Source: Pocillopora verrucosa
Lineage: Eukaryota > Cnidaria > Anthozoa > Scleractinia > Pocilloporidae
DNA: 64,000 nt
NCBI RefSeq assembly: GCF_036669915.1
Contig: NC_089325.1
Location: 2,949,347-3,013,346, forward strand
Reading direction: 5' to 3'
A program made the position numbers and the translations under genes. This document shows positions 61,001 through 64,000 of this stretch, piece by piece. A model generated the notes under the pieces. The model was not told the origin of the DNA. It made no database searches and saw nothing but the letters and a program-made list of their open reading frames with translations. Position 1 is the first letter of the stretch; each line of letters begins with the position of its first letter.

Positions 61001-63272
61001 ATGTCAGTTGTGTGGCTGAGCTTTTCTGCATCTCGTAATGCCCTCTCCCTCTCACGTAACTGAACTTCACGTTTATGAAGAGCTTCACTTTCTTTCTGTT
61101 CACACACACACACACATAAAAAGAACAAATTCATTATGGAACCCCGCACAACATTTTTGCTTGGTACATAATAATTACCTCAGTCAACAAAATTAAGCCA
61201 ATAAACATAAAGCAATGAGTGGAAAAGACAAAACATTTATACTGAAGCATCATGTTTCAATAATTGGCCCCACACACAGTAAACCCCTGACACAATATCA
61301 GAGCTTCTCTCCATGTAGGATTGCTAGGGAAACCTGGCAAAATGCTGACAGACCAGCTTGACCTACTTATCCAATCAATGGGGAGTAGCCAAGAATAACA
61401 GACATGATCTCCAACTAAAAAACCTCATGATTATTTCCACAAATTCTTCTTGACATATGTATACAGAACAGTATAGAAAACACACATACTCCATGAGTGT
61501 TTGAAGCATGCAACTTAATGAAAACCATGATAGGTTAACTTTGGCAATGCAATGTGTCAAAAACTATGTGCACACATTTTTGCCAAGCATGCTCTTTGGC
61601 AGGAAAGCTGCTTGATGGCATGATGATTGTTGCCATTTTTAAGCTCATTTCTTTTTCACTTTACATTAAAATGGCTCCCTGTAAATGTTACGCTAACTTT
61701 GTAAAACTAGGTCATCTTCCCACTGTGTGAAGGATTAATAACCCATTAATCCTTCACACCCAAAAATGAGTAAGCTAACCAGGAAATGCAAAGGCAATTT
61801 CAGCCACCAGGCATTATGTGCAGACTCAAGGTGAGTCATGGTAATTTTATATCTGTAAAAAAACTGCTTAGCACCAACCTGCAGCATCATGCTAATCTTG
61901 TTCAGTTCTTTGTGTACCTTTCTCACATTTTTTGCCTCCAAATGATGCTGTACCTTCAGTAAAAGAATTGCAATAAGTAACCACCTACAGCAATAAAATG
62001 TCTTGCCTCTGAGGTCCTATACATCAGAGATATATTTATTTTTTAAACAGTACAGATTTTTTTAATCAATGGCAACATTCTGGTATTTAATTCCTTTGAA
62101 TGTTTCATGTTACTTTTTGTTACAATATCAAATCCAGCAGAAAAGTCACAAGAACTCACAAACTTATCAAATACAGTACAGCTGAGGGTGTTTTCCTGAT
62201 AAAAAACCAAGTTAGCCAATTGATTACACCTAGAAAGGTAGCACAGCTGGAAGAGAAAACTATTTATCAGATAATAAGCAATTATTGGATGAGGTTGAGC
62301 ATGACATCTTACAAAATTGTTTTATTATACAGGTTAAACCAATCTGCAAATTAAGAACAAGACACTTCTCTCTGAGTTTGCGAGAGCTTGAGAACACTAC
62401 ACAAATGAGAGGCTTGGAAACTAGGCAGACCTTGAACTTGACATGAAGACCCAACAGCTTCTGTAGATATTGGGTTATCACGTCAACTTAGCACGCTGTT
62501 ATGTATTGACTGCATGCTCTTGACCAATCTGAGTTTTCATTGCAAATGTGTAATCATAAATGATAACTGACTACTCAAGGAGCTGACATAGACCACATTT
62601 TTAACACTAGGCCATTTAGCCAAATGTCATAAGTCCCTGAATTTGTGCATCCTTTCAAAGAAGCTCCCACTTCAAATAAGCACCCCTTCTGTTGAACAAA
62701 ATTTTTCAACGAGCACTTTCCCTGCCATCCTTTTCCCTGATTGTTTGAGCATTTTCGCATGATATTTTCACCACCCAGAGTGACCTACAAAGACATTGTT
62801 GCACAGCAGAAAGGTGATAATAGAAATAACGTCAACCAGGGGAAATACTGGGGTGAAAAACAAAATTCCCTAAGCTAAAATTATAAGAAATGTATGGCAG
62901 TCAGTGCAGAGTACTGATATTTTCATCTTGGATGTGAAAGGGATAAAAGAGTGATCAGTTCACCAGATTACCAAATTAAATGTTTGGTTTGAGTACAATT
63001 GAAGTTTGAAAAATAACAACAAGTACCAGGCAAATATGAGATAAATTTGGATTGATGCTACGTATAATGAATAGAAAATTCTTAACATGATTCTCCTGTG
63101 CCCTTTTTTTTTTAAAGCATTTGGAGTCACTGGTTGCATAATGAAATACAAAATCAACTGGATTTTCTGCCAAACACACAACTTACATCTTTATCATATG
63201 ATTTTGTTGCTTGTCTTTGTCTTGCATGAGAACTTAGAGACTTCATGTGAGCTGAGGAATAGTCTTCATTAT
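55024..63272 (-). CDS. CCDC138: CCDC138-like coiled-coil protein (5' end outside window)
   Basis: Sixteen minus-strand exons: 63272-63187, 61953-61879, 61095-60943, 60283-60164, 59693-59616, 59456-59384, 58764-58727, 58550-58389, 58126-58001, 57874-57818, 57408-57279, 57021-56966, 56485-56426, 56139-56088, 55375-55237 and 55162-55024. All phases agree, giving 513 residues plus stop. The first part is coiled coil (KRIKESFDTIKTANDSLKKQ, REVQLRERERALRDAEKL). The second is a helical domain with FEVLAVLLDWTSE, NPRLQQPCLQFTYWSI, RTALASTLRHIGEELY, SLIILKTLARVDYLAHVFDVL and DPKILEKLSIVLQRLSKIK, the order I recall for vertebrate CCDC138. A centrosome or cilium role is suggested for that family but not shown here. 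Human CCDC138 is about 665 residues, so the N-terminus should lie beyond 64000. The name is from memory of the family and was not searched. Confidence 0.75.
56655..56740. repeat. interspersed repeat fragment
   Basis: GCTCTTGATTGTTAAACAAA and TGGAGAATATGCA are shared with 31595-31650. It lies in an intron of the CCDC138-like gene. Confidence 0.55.
57515..57690. repeat. 20-bp minisatellite in a CCDC138-like intron
   Basis: About eight copies of AGACGGAACTGTCCGAAATG, the central ones nearly perfect, decaying outward. Confidence 0.85.
58840..59045 (+). mobile_element. tRNA-derived SINE
   Basis: The A-box-like TTAGTGTGCTGGACTCC and B-box-like GGTTCAAGACC are spaced as in a tRNA. A body follows with CAGTGCATGTCTCCTCCCAG and GGGAAGCCTGATGAAATGCC. 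It sits in an intron of the CCDC138-like gene on the strand opposite to it. Confidence 0.7.
60400..60560. repeat. interspersed repeat with GATCACAGCTGATGA motif
   Basis: Same family as 31680-31920, 35700-35890 and 63790-63960. Intronic. Confidence 0.5.
60595..60805. repeat. interspersed repeat, near-complete copy
   Basis: Starts TTAACCCTTTAACTCCCAAG and ends AGAGTTAAAGGGTTAA, so its ends form a short inverted repeat. The inner string GGTATTGGATCAACTA also occurs in the 3' flanks of the dioxygenase units (about 10840 and 18480). Confidence 0.7.
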
Positions 63273-63329
63273 CTAATGTTTCAAAAATCAAAGGCAGTGT
63301 AATGTTATTAAGTTGATATCTACTGTGAA

Positions 63330-63500
63330 TAGAACAAGAGAGATGGTAAGTTTTGAGCTTGGTAACAAAATAGAGAAAGATGTTTTTTTTTTGTCTTGTC
63401 AGCAGCATAGGGCAGAGAAAAAATTCTGAGTCCACATGAGGAATTGAATCTCAGACCTATGCATTATGCACTGCAATGCTCTACCACTGAGCTTCAGAGA
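63330..63500 (-). mobile_element. tRNA-derived SINE, second family
   Basis: On the minus strand AGCTCAGTGGTAGAGCATTG (A-box side) is followed by GGTCTGAGATTCAATTCC (B-box side). A tail runs into a T-rich stretch. It is too degenerate to be a working tRNA gene. Confidence 0.65.
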
Positions 63501-63564
63501 CTTTATGGTGAATAAAGACTATTACAAAGTTCATTTATCACATGCGTCCTGCATACTGTTAGGA

Positions 63565-63785
63565 TAAGCAAAGTCTTTAACCCTTTAACTCCTATGAGTG
63601 ACCAAGACAGAATTTCTCCTTACAATATCAATTCAATATCAACCAGATGAGTGATGAGAATGAAGAAAAATATCAATTTGGGGATAATCAGTTGATCCAA
63701 TACTAAATTATCTGAACTAACATTATATGAATTGTATCATTGACAGTAAGGAGAATGATAAATTTGATCTGGGAGTCAAAGAATT
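63565..63785. repeat. interspersed repeat, copy in opposite orientation
   Basis: TTAACCCTTTAACTCCTATG at the start and GGGAGTCAAAGAATTAA at the end. The inner part is the reverse complement of the 60595-60805 family. Confidence 0.65.
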
Positions 63786-63990
63786 AACGCCACATTTTGA
63801 TATCTTCTGTGATCTATACAGACCCTCTGCAACATGGTGTTAACTTGTTTTATAAGATAGAAAAGCAAATTGTTGTGGACGGTGACATCATCCATGCATC
63901 TGTCTTCCAATATATTATAAGAAAGAACCACTGAAAATGTGTTTATCATTCAGCTTGTCACAAAAGCTAATCATAGTTTTTGCATGAGTC
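63786..63990. repeat. interspersed repeat with GTGATCTATA and TGACATCATC motifs
   Basis: Resembles 31680-31920 in inverse orientation. No exon of the CCDC138-like gene was found between 63273 and the window end. Confidence 0.45.
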
Positions 63991-64000
63991 AGTTAACATT

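Noticed and set aside
63440..63500. tRNA gene on the minus strand
   Set aside because: The tRNA-like part is degenerate and is followed by a SINE-type tail.

Overview
This is eukaryotic nuclear DNA, most probably from an anthozoan cnidarian and, by repeat content, a stony coral. The genes have many short exons with GT/AG introns. The DNA is AT-rich and crowded with non-autonomous transposons, tRNA-derived SINEs, a LINE tail and Penelope-like endonuclease ORFs. The animal genes are an L-lactate dehydrogenase, a dachshund (DACH) homologue and a CCDC138-like coiled-coil gene. The taxon is inferred from gene and repeat style, not proven.

Left half (about 0.7-33.5 kb): four head-to-tail units, each built around a three-exon Fe(II)/2-oxoglutarate dioxygenase of the TauD/TfdA (clavaminate synthase-like) family. 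Units 1-3 (genes at 7589-9392, 13915-16567 and 24082-26586) are intact at 392 codons. Unit 4 (29147-30946) is a pseudogene. Units 2 and 3 are nearly identical. About 105 bp upstream of the start codon in units 1-3 sits the same terminal-inverted-repeat insertion, grown by nested insertions to 6.3, 1.2 and 3.7 kb. Unit 4 keeps the empty target site. The unit 3 insertion contains a Mutator-like element with a 9-bp target duplication and long inverted repeats. That element carries a 378-bp-arm palindrome encoding two head-to-head GIY-YIG endonuclease ORFs. Intron 1 of units 2 and 3 holds a large 8-bp satellite that is absent from units 1 and 4.

Middle (33.5-48.4 kb): LDH on the plus strand (34660-38327, 8 exons, 334 codons) and dachshund on the minus strand (48343-39436, 9 exons, 553 codons) are convergent. 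Their candidate poly(A) signals lie about 36 bp apart. LDH carries what looks like a compensated double frameshift near its C-terminus.

Right (48.4-64 kb): a 6.7-kb gene-free interval with tandem and inverted repeats, then the 3' part (16 exons, 513 codons seen) of a CCDC138-like gene on the minus strand, whose 5' end lies outside the window.

The genes form no pathway or operon. The main interest is how repeats have shaped the dioxygenase array. Exon boundaries were read by eye from frame continuity, splice dinucleotides and family similarity. No alignment or search was run.
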